The translations under genes were made by a program, and so were the position numbers. A DNA stretch of 64,000 nucleotides from Suillus spraguei. Lineage: Eukaryota; Basidiomycota; Agaricomycetes; Boletales; Suillaceae. The stretch spans positions 17,250 through 81,249 of the forward strand of contig JABCPU010000305.1 of assembly GCA_016800925.1 (NCBI GenBank). The letters run 5' to 3'. Of the stretch, positions 41,047 through 53,229 are shown piece after piece. Below the pieces are notes generated by a model. That model searched no databases and was not told the DNA's origin. It saw nothing but the letters and a program-made list of their open reading frames with translations. How positions within the stretch are numbered: the stretch's first letter is position 1; each line of letters opens with the position of its first letter.

Positions 41047-42528
41047 ATGCAGTTCTTGCCTACCCTAGCCTCTCTTTCTTCTTATATTGGCCACAGTCCA
41101 AGCACTCCATGCATCGCTTTTGACGCCAACTGGAACCTCCTCGCTTTTGGCCTAAACGGCAAAGATTGGAACGCGGGCACCCAAGACACTTGGTCCAGCA
41201 GTCAGTTTCTTATTGTTATGGGATCTAGAGGTTTAACATTCTGTCTATACAGGTACTGCAGCCACAGATATCACAGCGTCCAACCGGCCGTCAGTACTTT
41301 TCCTCATTCATGCATTCCGCTTACACGTTTCCCTCACAGGCCTTTTGATACAGCTAACACTACATGCTATCTCTCGCAGCAAGTCTGAGCAGGCATAATT
41401 GTAGTTTTTAACTGCGACCTGATTATCCGTTGATAGTATACCAACGCCATCTATGCGATTAATGCCGACTCCAAAAATCCTTCCTCTCTTTACATTTATG
41501 ACGCGACTGCAAAATCATGGTCTACGCAGGCAGTCGATGCTGGTTCTTTCGACTACTCATCTTCGATGCTATTCTGGATCATGACACGAACGTCTTTTGT
41601 AAGTTTGTGCCGTTGCCATGTACCTCGTTTTGTTGACATGCCACCACAGACGCATTGTCACAGGGAAATCTCTTCTCCCTAGACATGGGTTCACTCAGCG
41701 CGGCCAATAGTACACCATTAAACTGGGTTAACGATGAACAAGTACCATATCCCTCGGGTTACGTTCCAGTCATGGCTCTTGCGCAAAATCACATTCATTT
41801 CCTTGATGTCCCCAACGTCCCTGCTGGGAGCGCAGACATCTTCGTCATTCACTGTGCGTACTGTACTCTGTAGTCTGGGGAGGAGACACTAACAGTAGCA
41901 CCAGACTCCTACTTCCAACCTCAGTCCCAGGCTTACCCGCTCCCAAATGGGAGTGCATTCCCTGCCACTTACGGGCAAGTCGCCTCATTCTTCCAGGCAG
42001 ACAACACAGCAAGTCCTGTATTTTTCTACCTGAGATGCATTCTCATGTAGTTGACAGGTCCAGCAAGAGTTTGCCTTCATTCCTGCTGATTCCTCTGCCA
42101 CATACATAATCAATGTCGAGGTAGTGTCCCTCGTTTTGGCCAACTCATTCTCACTACTAATGAATCCTCAGACAAACACCACTCAGGTCCTAGCAGCGCC
42201 CACCACCAAAGACCCCAAGTCGACATACTTTGCCGGCGTCACAGCTGTCGTACAGCTCACAAGCAACGGCACCGTGTCTTACCTCGCTTACCTTGAGGGT
42301 AACACGAGTACGAACATCGCTGCAACATGGGCCTCTGTGAGCAACCTCGCGACAGCTGCCCCACCATCATCCTCTTCGAGTTCCAGCGGGTCGAGCGGCA
42401 ATGCCTCCGGCACACACAGCGCAAGCAGTCCAAGTAGCACCATCGCATCTGGAGCGACTTTGGGCGCAAGCGTACAATACAGTATGCTTATTACTTGTGC
42501 TCTGTGTCTCGTTGCGTTTGTGGTATGA
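41047..42528 (+). CDS. secreted Ser/Thr-rich surface protein, probably GPI-anchored; one frame change in exon 4
   Basis: Exons: 41047-41200, 41253-41289, 41340-41382, 41437-41598, 41650-41853, 41905-42008, 42058-42120, 42172-42528. The seventh exon is preceded by a GC-AG intron (42009-42057, GCAAGT donor). The protein starts MQFLPTLASLSSYIG, a short signal-like sequence, and has propeller-like repeats (FDANWNLLAFGLNG, NAIYAINADS, VFYALSQGNLFSLDMG). It ends with a Ser-rich stretch and a hydrophobic tail (MLITCALCLVAFVV) typical of GPI attachment. The exon total is one base short of whole codons, and exon 4 changes frame near 41565 between DYSSS and AILDHDT: a one-base deletion or a sequencing error. 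Function unknown. Confidence 0.7.
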
Positions 42529-42642
42529 ACTCTGAACGGTGATGGTACATCTTTCTATGGACCCTTTACATACATAGCTGGGATACTAGTGGACTGATTT
42601 TTTTTTTGAAGTTAAACTATTCCTAATCCTGCAGTTCAAATT

Positions 42643-42901
42643 TTATTGCCTGGCATAGTTCGCCCAGAGTTCGTGCTGTCTGACTTGTTCTTTCTTCATT
42701 CGGGATAATTGTATGATTTCTTTGAGGTTCGTGAACTGGCGGAGACTTTGTGCAATTGTTTCGTAGTCCTGCAATTGTTTCTTGTAGTCTGAGGTTTCTA
42801 GCACTTCTAGCGGTAATAAAACCAACATGACTTACACAAACATCTTCGCAGAATACAGTTCTCATACTTGCACTTGCCTCGGAGTTATGAAATAGCACCA
42901 T
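42643..42901 (-). CDS. small predicted coiled-coil protein, unrecognised
   Basis: A short exon from ATG 42901 (MVLFHNSE) is followed by a possible intron (GTAAGTC...CTAG). An exon encoding LETSDYKKQLQDYETIAQ..NLKEIIQLSRMKKEQVRQ and ending ELWANYARQ at 42643 comes next. The pattern is an amphipathic helix of about 55 residues. I do not recognise the family. A TATA-like tataac lies just upstream of the ATG on the minus strand. It could be a real small gene or chance. Confidence 0.35.
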
Positions 42902-43039
42902 CGTGTTATAAGGCGAAGTTGTCCTGTAACGCCAGCGGGAGTTGAAGGTAATATCAGATCATAATATTGTTATGTACCCGGAAATATCTCCCCTCTCAGT
43001 TGCACCGTTGGCACGGCAAGTAAAAACAATCCAATCCTA

Positions 43040-43255
43040 TCATAATCCTGACATGTGATTATAACTGGTTAACTGGAAGTTAGAACCTGTTCTGAGATGC
43101 TCCTGTGACAGAGTGTGTACATACGCTGTTTCAACACCATATTTGTGGATTCCACCAGTTTTGTCGCACGGGACTTGGAAGTATGCTATGCTGAAACCTA
43201 AATTAGAGAAGCAATGCAAGTGCCTACCACCGAACACGCGTGCCAGGTTGAGCAA
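43040..43255 (-). pseudogene. third MFS transporter fragment (C-terminal exon remnants)
   Basis: On the minus strand LNLARVFGG, an intron-like gap, then FSIAYFQVPCDKTGGIHKYGVETA matches the C-terminal exon of the two MFS copies (NFARSVGG ... AYFQVPWATKSGA). No other part of the gene was found around it. Confidence 0.65.
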
Positions 43256-45417
43256 AGCACTAGTTTCTAGTTACTACAACTACAGTAAGACGCTAATAGG
43301 AGTGGCGACACGAGAAGGCGCTAGACAGTGTGTGAGAGAATACAAAAAGTTGCCCCAGACAGTAAGTATTGGTATGACGTAATCAACTAATTTGGTATAG
43401 TCACGTGCAATGCGAACAGACCACTTCCAGACCGCGTCGAACGTGAAACCTACTATTAGACGGATGTTGAGGAGTCCGAGAAAGAAGACTGTGACGGTAA
43501 GTGTGTTGAGGTGCAATAAGTATATGATTACTTATGAATGAATAGCCATCACGTCCGTCGCGGAGGATTGGATCGAGGCAGACCAGTGTAAAGAGGGAGC
43601 CACCAGAGATTGATTTAAGTACAATCAGACCCCCCAGCCCAACAGAGGACCCGCTTCTGTTGAGCGCAACACGTTCGGCGTCAACCACCAGGTCCAGATT
43701 GACCCCTGTCTTCTCAAGTTCGTCACCACATAAACATACCGATGTTCGGGACACCCAGTCAGGCGAGTGGACGGACACCGAATCAGAAGGCGAGGGAGAG
43801 TATACAGGATATTTCAAGATGTTTCAAGTTCCCACGAAGGCGGACCCACCGACGAGTGGGACCAAGGCGCGCATGGAAGAGTGGGGTCGACCAGTCAGTC
43901 CATTTCCGTACGAGGCACGACTAGACAGGAGCTTGCCTGATCCAGTGGATATGGATGTTGCAGATAGTGGGGATGAGAACATGGAAGAAAATATTTTGGA
44001 TGCATTGGATATTGAGAACGTGTTTGAGGATATCGTGGAGGTGCCACCTGCGTCGGACGATCTGTCCAGCGATCCGCCAACTAGTGATTTTCATATCGGG
44101 ATAGAGGGGAGCGAGGATTCAGATGTGGACGTTGACAGCAATGTAGTACGCATCACAGGTAGCGATCCAAAGGCTGCAGCAAGAGCCGCTGCGATTTTGA
44201 AATTAGTAAGTATCTCTCGCTTCAATCTCCACAAGCTAAAGTCTTTGATTTACTCAGCATGACTACGATTGTGTACTGGCTTCTTCCAAGCGTGCTCCTG
44301 CCCGCAAGTCGTGCACAACGTTCCTTGGTGCAGGTGTCGTGAAATGCCGCAGCTCGATACAGAGCCTGCATGACATCTGCGGGGGAGATCCAACGCCGTG
44401 GTGCGATGTCGAAGATATCATGCAGGATATTACCTTCATTGAGCAACATACACCTATAAAAATGCCCTCAAGGGTCAGTATTGGGCACGCTGGAGAGCAA
44501 GTGTCTCGTCCTTCGAGTGCAACATGTGCTCAACCTCTGTATAGGCCCAAAGTAGGTGAATGGAGGCGTGAAGACTGGAAGCTTTTGGATAAATGTTTTT
44601 TTGAGGAGTGCTATGTTGACGGAGTCATAAGCGGGCCGAAGGAGGTTAACAGGGAAGCCGTGGTGATGCGATTTCAAAGTCTTGCTGGAGGTCATGATGT
44701 TGTGACGGGGCTGGGTCCTCCTTGGAGTCGGTTTGTACTTCCTCACATTTTTCGCTGTCACAGCTGAGCAGATACATATCCAGGGAGAACTTGCTAGCGA
44801 GAGTAGATGTGCTCATCAAAAAACGGGCTGCGCGAGTGGATCTTTCAACACTATCTTTCACCAGCTTCGTGCCCCCAGACGCATCCACGCTGGTGAATCA
44901 CACTTCTACATTATCTTACACAGCTAGGTCTCAGCCGACCGTTGTACCACCAAATCATCTAGCAGAAAAGACAGGTTTCTTTTCCAGGCTTCCAACATGG
45001 GCATCATTTCTTCCTCGTCGTGTACATATTAAACCTGACAATCACCCCGACTGCCCTCCCTTACCTCCTCCGCCCACAGATATCGTAGACCGTCGCAAGC
45101 CTATTTTGTCACCAGCGCGAAAAATTTTGGGGCAGCAGAAACCACACAAGGATTTTGTAAATCTTCGCCATACTACACCTCTACAGAAGCGTGCACAGGT
45201 GCGCAGGAATAAGCCAAAACGCCTTGTAGAGCTCCGTCACATATCGCCAGAGCCTGTTCAACGTGTATTCACAGGTGATTGTCGGGCAAGACGGAGTAGT
45301 GGTGGTAGCGTCAAAGATTTAATCCAATGTTTTGAGGGGACGAATGATCTCGATGGTGGAGGAGGTTCTATACAGATCTCGGCGAGTGAGCAGAGTAGGC
45401 TTTCTTGGAACCCATAA
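43188..45417 (+). CDS. protein of unknown function, five exons
   Basis: Exons 43188-43361, 43401-43496, 43546-44205, 44258-44730 and 44772-45417 sum to 683 codons (682 residues). The first exon is uncertain because it overlaps an MFS fragment on the other strand. Visible features: a basic N-terminal part (IRRMLRSPRKK); an acidic Ser-rich region (ESEGEGEYTGYF, EGSEDSDVDVDS); a central conserved-looking block with CGGDPTPWCDVEDI and VGEWRREDWKLLDKCFFEE; and a Pro-rich then basic C-terminus (LPPPPTDIVDRRKP). No catalytic motif or membrane segment is seen. I have the impression that the WRREDWKLLD block recurs in other basidiomycete proteins. No function is proposed. Confidence 0.65.
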
Positions 45418-47234
45418 CTACGTATTCAGACCGGAATATTACAACTACTTTCATATTCCCTCTACCGTAAGGGAGTGGGTCTTATTCGTGCTTTTGAGTT
45501 TCGCGCTTTTGCGGTAGATTTGCGAGATATTGGCTAGGTATAGAAGTAAACCCGCGGGTATGAATTCAAACCAAACTATAAGACATACGTATACTAGTAA
45601 CATACTATCTTGAAGAATATAACTTATCATAGCGATGCGAGTTGATATTGATGGACATGTAAACACATCAATGCCGGCGGGGATGTACTCATAAGGGACT
45701 GGAATATTTCAGGCATGATGGTGCAATAGAGCAAGATGATGAGGATCGAAGATGGGTTGAGTGGTGATCATAGCGACAACAATATTCAAAACACGATAGA
45801 AGCGAAGCGACACAACAGCAAGCACAAAACAGCGACAAGGAAGGCAGGCAGAGATTGTGCAAGACGGGAGGATCCGACGATGAAACAGTATGATGAGCAG
45901 CGATGTGATAGCGAGGAGAGCGGCAGTGAGGAAAACGAACACTGATGGATGGAGAGCATCAGCAAAACGCAGGCCTCGGCAAATGCCGTAAGCCTGGCGC
46001 ATGCTTCACAGGCGTCGCTCTGTAGTTCCTTAGTCAATTACAAGTGTCCAGCTCCACAACTAAACAAAAGCGGTGAAGCAAAATCAGATATGGTCTATCG
46101 ATATGAAAGTAGCTGTTGCACCAAGACTCCTTTCATCATGACTCGATAAGCACTATGTAGTAGTACGCATGCGACTGTCTCGTGACGACGTGACCGAGTC
46201 GTATTTGCTTCAATCTTTCATCTCAAAGGACCGCTTTTTGCGCTCAACTTTCACATTAGACCGGTGTCAGGCCAGATTCTGGTTGCCTCGTCGACTTGGT
46301 ATTTTTCTGGCTTCTTGAATCTTGTTTGATGAGCGCTTGAGCACTGAACTCAGGGTCTGCATGACCGTCATCATAGCTAAACGTTAAACGTAAACCCAGG
46401 TCTGCAGACTCGATACTACAGTCATGGTTGTCCTAGTTACATAATATCTCGCCTGACATTCATTGTTGTGGGCCCTTGGGCTGGAATAAGCATGCAGATC
46501 GTTAGGCTATTATGAGATTCTTTATATCGTCTTTAACGCTGTTCCCATGTGTGTTGTAATACATATTGTACATATATACCTGGCTATTAAAGTTGATGTT
46601 GAGTCGTCAGCGCACGTGTCGTGGTTAGAAGGTATCAGCTCCGGGCAAGTTCCAACTCTTCAGGTATGACTGGCCAAATAACCAGCAAGTTTAACACTCT
46701 TGTTATTGTCAAGGACCTATATCCTTCAAATACGGCCGTCTACATACCATCTCTCGAATAGGAATAGTTCTTCATGATGAAAATGACTCATTAGCACTAT
46801 CGACTGAGACTATAATTAAATGTCTCGATACAGGTATTGTTCAATGAGCAGGACAGGGGCTTTTAGGGCAAGTGATTCGCTTTATACTCCGATAAGATAA
46901 AAGGAGCGGTTGGTCCAGTGCGGAACTCGTTGCCGATGCCAGCACTCCCTATCCTGACCAATATCCATTGGAGAGAAAAAGGCAACACAAGTCACGGCCT
47001 GAATGGAACACAGCATCCTTACCAGTTGTTGTGGGCATCGTGTTGTCTCGTGTAATAAACATGCTCGTAGAATTCATTGTCCTAGTAATTGCGCACCTTC
47101 TGGAGTTGTCGCTTAGCACTCACTTGCCATGTGATAATGTCTCTGGCTTCATGGGCTCTTCAGTAAGGAAGAAGCTCGGGAATTGGATACAATTACAACA
47201 ATACAGTGATACAAAACAAGAACCTATGTTTTGT
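45418..47234. other. intergenic, no gene supported
   Basis: Only short frames without splice support or family features. The stretch lies between two convergent genes (stops at 45417 and 47235). Confidence 0.5.
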
Positions 47235-50176
47235 TTATACCACCTGTCTGCTGCGCCGCAAGCGGTTGACAGTATTGGAACGGTCCAAATGGGATTTCAG
47301 CATCCGTAAGGTCTGCACAATCTCACCTGTTGCTACCATCAGTTTGATAAGACAACAACAATGAATACTTCAACTCACCCGCAAGCTTCGGCGTATCCGC
47401 CTCAAAGTCGTAGCGCTTGCTCCCACTGTCCCGTTGTACGATGATCTTGAACAACGTCGATGATTTCGCGGACTGCTGACATTGGATGATGCTCTTGATA
47501 TGGAATGACACCGTCTTTCCACTATCAAAGACCGCTTTGGCCTTGTTTGTGGATGGCATGATCTGGCGGAAGACAGTCATTTCCGAGCTTTGGTGATGAT
47601 GGAGGATCTTACATGAATATAAACACCATCAATAGCCAAAGTGCGTTCTTGACGAGCTAGCATAGGCATTTTACGGTAAATGGTGTATTTCTTTAATCGA
47701 AAATTAACGCCGTGAGGAACACCCATCAGGAAGGGTAACGAACCTTGTATGCTGTTGCGTAGTCAGCAGCGGCGCTTAGTTGCATCTCTGGGACATCCGA
47801 TATCCGTTTGGAAATGGAAGCTAGAGAAAGAAAACACTTAGCAGCTACGCTGAGTGTGAGATCGTTACTAGTACCATTCGGGTCAGTGGTGCGTGCTGAT
47901 CTACTTTCGGGCTCGATGCCCAGTTGAGGCAGCATGGATCTCTTGACCAGCGTCAACTCGCGTCTACCTCCGAGACTAGCAACCGTGCGGTCGAGGTACG
48001 CCAGCATGTTAAGTTCGTTGACGATCAAAGCATAGTCCTTGAGGTTCGCCAGTTTGCGCTTCCTGCAAACCACTTCAAGTACTTCCTGCATGTACATACC
48101 CGCTGATCTGTGCTCAGTGGTAAGTGGGGTAGGGAGCACCATAGCCAAATGTAACTTACACAGGGATGGTGGTAGATATATGGACTGCATCAGCGGTGTC
48201 TGCAACCCGAATACGCAAAAACAACTGGGGGCCATGACTCGATGAAGGACCCAAAGAAGATGATAAGACTGGAGTTGTAGCGAACATCGCGCTTGTGGGG
48301 CCGGAGACAGACGGCAACGTCATGCCGCCTACAGGCCCTGAATCCTGTTTCTTTGGCGCTGCCATAACTCTCGAGGGCCGTCGCTGTATCTTGCTCTCCA
48401 GTTGTTCATTTTGTTGTACTAAGGTACATAATTAGCATTGACAAACAGAGAAAAGGGCGCCATACTTTGCAGCGGGGTAGCAACTAGAACAGCGAACGCA
48501 TCAAAACCAAATTTCGAGATCTTGCCCGTGCGGTCGGGTGCTGTGAAAGAAAAGCATGAATCTTCTGCTACAAAAAGCGATCAATTGGACATACGCGGGA
48601 AATCCTCATCGACCTCGCCGTCATCCTCTGCAATGCGCATGATCCAACCTATTGCAGAGAGCTTTGGATCATCATCTTTAACACCTGTATTCAGTTCAGG
48701 CAACCATCGCTCGTCCCAGTAAGTCCACAAAGCGAAACCGATGACTTCCTCGATAGTTGCGTCTTTCCGCACATTCAGAGTCACAGCCTCACCACGAGGT
48801 TCTTGCGCATGCGGAAAGTAAACCTTGACGTCTATTGAGGCTGTCTCTCCCCGTCCAGATATGGCACCATACAGTTCGCTGAATGGGTTGGCGGGACCGC
48901 CCGAAGAAGCAAGGATAGCGGTAAGAGCGGATGCATGCGGGCGTGCTGGCGCAACAAGCTTGCGTGTGAATATAATATCGGACGGAGTGTCGATAACAGG
49001 TAGTGATATTGAGACGCCTCTTCTGCGAGTTTCGTGTCTGGGGGGTGGCGGTTCAGATCGCTTATCAGGCTTTGACACCGGATTGATCATCTCGAAGTAA
49101 GTCTCGATGGGCTTGGAATGGAGGGTTGAAGGACATCCTTCGTCACTATTGTCCGTAGCGCGATGTTCAGACACGGGACTGAGTCGTGAGCGTGTTTTCG
49201 GGTAGGGAGTAACGAACGGTGATGTTCCAAGGGTGGATAGATTAGACCCAGACAATGCTGAGGCCGTCCCAGAGAGAAGGGAGACCCCATCTGATGCGCT
49301 GTCCGAGTGCATGCCTCGGGTGGCAGCGAAATCTCTATATATAAAGCGGTGAGCTTTGCAACTAAGTGAATTATACAACACCGTACGGATCAAATTCGTC
49401 GACTTCATCCATATTGTCGTCTCCCGGGGCCACCAAATCATAGTCGTCATCGTTATCATCTTCCAACATGACGTCCTCTTCATCAGATGAAGATATATCA
49501 GGATTGAGGCTACGTGTCGCCACAGAGGGAACCTTTGGCATAGAAGCTGGAACGCCGCGGCGCGCCATCATTCGTACCCTGCGCCTGGCCTCCATTTCAG
49601 CTGCGCCTTTGAATTTTGGCACGAAAGGAACATCCTTCGGGAGTGGCTCAGGAGGGGGTTCATCTTTCCTTAGTGCAGGCTGATGTTGTACAGGTAGAGG
49701 TTGCGAAAAATTAGCCTGCTCTGAGGTCATTGGACACGAATCAACGTCGCTAGCAGCATTTATGAAGTTGACGCGCGGCAGGGCTGCAGGAGCATCTGTT
49801 CCTTCGTTATGCATGCTGGCTCTCTTTGCGATAAGAGAGGCTCGCTTTGATGTAGAAACACGTCGACCTGATACTCTCAAGCCAAATGCTCCTGATCTGT
49901 TGCCCATGATTGTTTGGTGGTGCTTAAGACCAGTGGCCCCAGGGAAACCCGATGGGACTTATCAGGAGCCTCTGATTCATCATCTGATATAGGCGGACTG
50001 GAGGGGTATTCGAGTTCTGGCCAACGATGAACATCGGAGAGTGAGGCTGCGTGGATATAAGGATTTGAGGTATAGGATGGGCTCAGGGAGATTACACGCG
50101 CGCCATAAGGGTCATCGACGTTGCGCAGGTAAGACAGTCTGAGACTGTGAACTAGATATCTGTGTATCAAAGGCAT
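47235..50176 (-). CDS. SIN1: SIN1/AVO1-type subunit of TOR complex 2
   Basis: The start ATG is 50176, MPLIHRYLVHSLRLSYLRNVDDPYG, a hallmark Sin1 N-terminus. The CRIM domain, which recruits AGC kinases, is at about 48600-48960 (NPFSELYGAISGRG, IDVKVYFPHAQEPRGEAVTL, ATIEEVIGFALWTYWDERWLP). A Ras-binding-like domain lies near 47880-48110 (MYMQEVLEVVCRKRKL, YLDRTVASLGGRRELTLVKR). The C-terminal PH domain is at about 47260-47700 (YTIYRKMPMLARQERTLAIDG, IMPSTNKAKAVFDSGKTVSF, SKRYDFEADTPKLAGE). It ends RRSRQVV with TAA at 47235. At least eight introns are present. The first exon junction near 49950 is unresolved (a very short intron or a one-base indel). It acts at membranes in TORC2 signalling to the cytoskeleton. 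Confidence 0.9.
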
Positions 50177-52279
50177 GAGTGCACCGTTGGGATCATCCAA
50201 ACCTTACCAGGCGTACCCTGGGTCACTGATGAGGGACATAGCGTCTGATTCTACGGTATGGTTCGGTCGTGCCCTGAGTTGCGAGTTGCCCGCAAGATAT
50301 TTAGTTAATTACAACTTCAGGCTTCAGAACAGTGAGGATAATAGAGAGGCTGAGCAAGTCTGAGCAGGTAACACGCGTTATTTGGGAATTCAAGTTACAA
50401 CCGAGCATAGGTACAGTTACTACAGTACGTACAAAGTACCCATTACCAATCCAAGTTGACCGGGTATATCAACGTAACCGGTAACCGGTAAGGATCTTGC
50501 TTAGCCACTTAATGATTCTGCAGGCCAGAAAAAGCGCAGTGTCGAGATAGATCATTTATTTACTATTAGTCATATACCGGTACAGATACAACGGCACACT
50601 ACGAAGTAGAAATGACCATACTTATCAAGATGTTACAGTATCGCAGGATCCATGTCAACGCACTTGAAAAAATGTTCAAGTTTCCTAACACTTGTATGTC
50701 ATCATTTCGTCAATGTTAGCCTGATGCTGACACGGCGAGGCGCTCTTTCGTCAGGGGAGTCGTTCGTAATGTATCTCATCTGAAAAGTCATCTACTGTAT
50801 CCAACGTTCTCCATCTCTTCCTTGATGAAGGCGGGTCGTTGGGTTGACTGCAAACTAATCTTGTATCAAATCTCACCAGAGAATGGATAAATTCACCTGA
50901 TATAAATTACTCTCGAGGGGAGATTAAATTTGTCATTTTTGACTGTGGCACTGGCAGTCGACTTCAAGTTAGCAGCGTACCTCCTGGTAAATATATGGAC
51001 ACGTACGAAGTCAAGATAAACCAGAGTGAGTATTATAGTAATTGATAAATCTGCCGTGCACAAACGATCAATCGGTCCAATTGCAGAGTCTCGCCGCCAT
51101 ATCGACAGGTATCGGAATATTCGAGGAACGGACATTTCAAGTCGACGCCACAGTATATGCGGGAATAATAACACCTAGTGGCGCAAGGTAGTAATCACCC
51201 TATAGTGTCATCCTGTGCAGAAAGGTTGCATAGTTTAGCAAGTAAAAATGCGCAAAAGGATAGTTTTGGGATGTCCCAGGTCAAAGTTACGGTGTAGACT
51301 GTCGTTACTAGTCTCTACCAGACGCATGGATATAGATTCAGAAGGACGGAGGAGAGAGAGTACGCACAAATGATAATCACACAATAACGTACACTCTGAG
51401 GTTCAGAGTACAGGATTGGGCCAGTTGAAATAACAAGTTAGAAATTTCAATCCGCTGTTACCGCACATAACTGTATGAGTGTATGCTACAAACGTACGTG
51501 AACCAGGCTTCCTCCGAGGCGTTACTCCTTTAGTAAGCGGATGTGAGATTCCTGATGCAGAGTCAGGAGCCATATCCAACATGTACGTTGTACCGCTTCG
51601 CCGAGGTCGTGTAGACTGATCGTCCGAGTCTTTCTTGGATGAATACTTGCTTGTTCCTTCACAGTAAGTACGTAAGTGGGTATTTGGGTTTTGTGTCGCG
51701 GAGACTGCCCCTCGGGTTTCTTTCAACGCCGTGGAGCATTCCAAAACTGTCCTGGACCTGAAGCTATCAAGGAAGAGATACAGATTGGTAGCATGTATCG
51801 CAATAAGTAGAAAATACTCTGGTAGTTGATTGGCAGTTTTGAAGTCAGGTCACCACGTACAGATGATGATCCCTTGTAAAAGTACTTACTAGTCGTTCAC
51901 AAGCGCGGTACTTTCCATAGTACTGGCGAGAACAACGGCCTCTCGGGTTTCTTTCATAACCGTGGAGCGGAGAGCTCGGGGAATTGCAAAAATCATAAAT
52001 TAAGTCTGGGACGTCGGTATCACGTGATGACCAACCAATGAAAAGTGATTCGCCAAGATTCCAGTCGCAACATAGAAGACGCGCCTACGCCGTCGACCAA
52101 CTACATCATGCCGACACGGCGGGGTTCGGTGACTGTGATGAAATCCCGAAGCTCCTCAGGTATAAAGTCTGGCGGGTTTATTCAACTATTCTTCAGTTCA
52201 AGTCGCCACCAGCTCCTTGATCACCCAACTTTAACGCTCTTTCGAAAGAACTCAAAAACCACACCTTAGTTTTATAAAA
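50177..52279. other. intergenic, no gene supported; hydrophobin promoter at its right end
   Basis: No frame with family features or consistent splice sites. It contains a 27-bp direct repeat (51711-51737 and 51942-51968). The A/T-rich leader tttataaaaatg runs directly into the hydrophobin start. Confidence 0.5.
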
Positions 52280-52719
52280 ATGTTCATTCGTATCCTGTCT
52301 ATCACGTCCCTTGCTGTTCTGGCTATCGCCACGCCCCTCGCTCTGCGCGACGGCCAGTGCAACACCGGCAACATCCAATGTTGTCAGTCGACTCAGCCGG
52401 TAAGTTTCATATATATAACGCACCCTTTTGCACGTAACTCGTATTGACATCAATAATAGGTCAATGAGTACAATAAGAACGCCACGATGTTTGGGGGGAT
52501 CCCCATCATCGTCGACATCCTCGGCGACGTCGGTCTCGGCTGCAGCCCAATCTCCGTGATTGGCACTGGTGACGGTGCCAACTGTCTCCAGCAGCCCGTC
52601 TGTTGCAGCAACAACTCATACGTACGTATGCAGCCTTCATCGTCTATATCATACGTCTTAACGTTCTGTAGAACGGCCTCATCAACATCGGCTGCACGCC
52701 CATCAATATCTTCCTCTGA
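52280..52719 (+). CDS. class I hydrophobin
   Basis: Exons 52280-52399, 52460-52621 and 52672-52719 give 109 residues. A signal peptide (MFIRILSITSLAVLAIATPLA) is followed by the eight-Cys pattern: C-x6-CC (CNTGNIQCC), C, C-x5-CC (CLQQPVCC), and a final C in NIGCTPINIF. The spacing is that of class I hydrophobins. These secreted proteins assemble into amphipathic films on aerial hyphae, spores and fruit bodies. Introns fall after STQP and after NNSY, the usual positions in agaric hydrophobins. One Asn-linked glycosylation site (NAT) is possible. No second hydrophobin is nearby. Confidence 0.93.
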
Positions 52720-53229
52720 GATTTGAAGGCAGAGAAGCGCGCTAGATGAGCGCTAGCTTTGGATGTGGTCGCTATCAGTTTGTTATAGTTTTACTTGGGC
52801 TTCAGAGGTTCCTTATTAGCAAAATGTCAATGCACGCTCGTTGTTTCGAGTCAATCCGTCTAAGCGTCTGACATAAAAAATCAGCAGTCTAGCTGCCTCT
52901 AATCATTAATGACGCCTGCCTGTCGACTTTGACCTTTTGGTTGCACTTTCGTTTGCTCGAGCCTTTCCCCCAAGGTCTTCAATGGAAAGTCTGAAATTTT
53001 CAAATTAGGAAAGAGTTCAAGATAGCTCTTCAGGGAACACGTACGAAACAGTCTCTAGAGCTTTTATCAGATTGCTGTACTCTATGATTCACCCTAGGAA
53101 ACATCATAGGACTTCTGTTGTATGAGGCATCATTGCATGCAGCGTTTAGGTTTTCACTGCGGACTTTGAGGATAAATATACAACGAACAACCCAGAAAGC
53201 TATCCTACGGACGTGATGACATGACTTAA
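52720..53229. other. intergenic between convergent hydrophobin and BIR1 genes
   Basis: No gene seen. It should contain the 3' ends of both transcripts. Confidence 0.6.

Noticed and set aside
46968..47309. 113-residue plus-strand frame
   Set aside because: Overlaps the last SIN1 exon on the other strand, with no family features or splice support.
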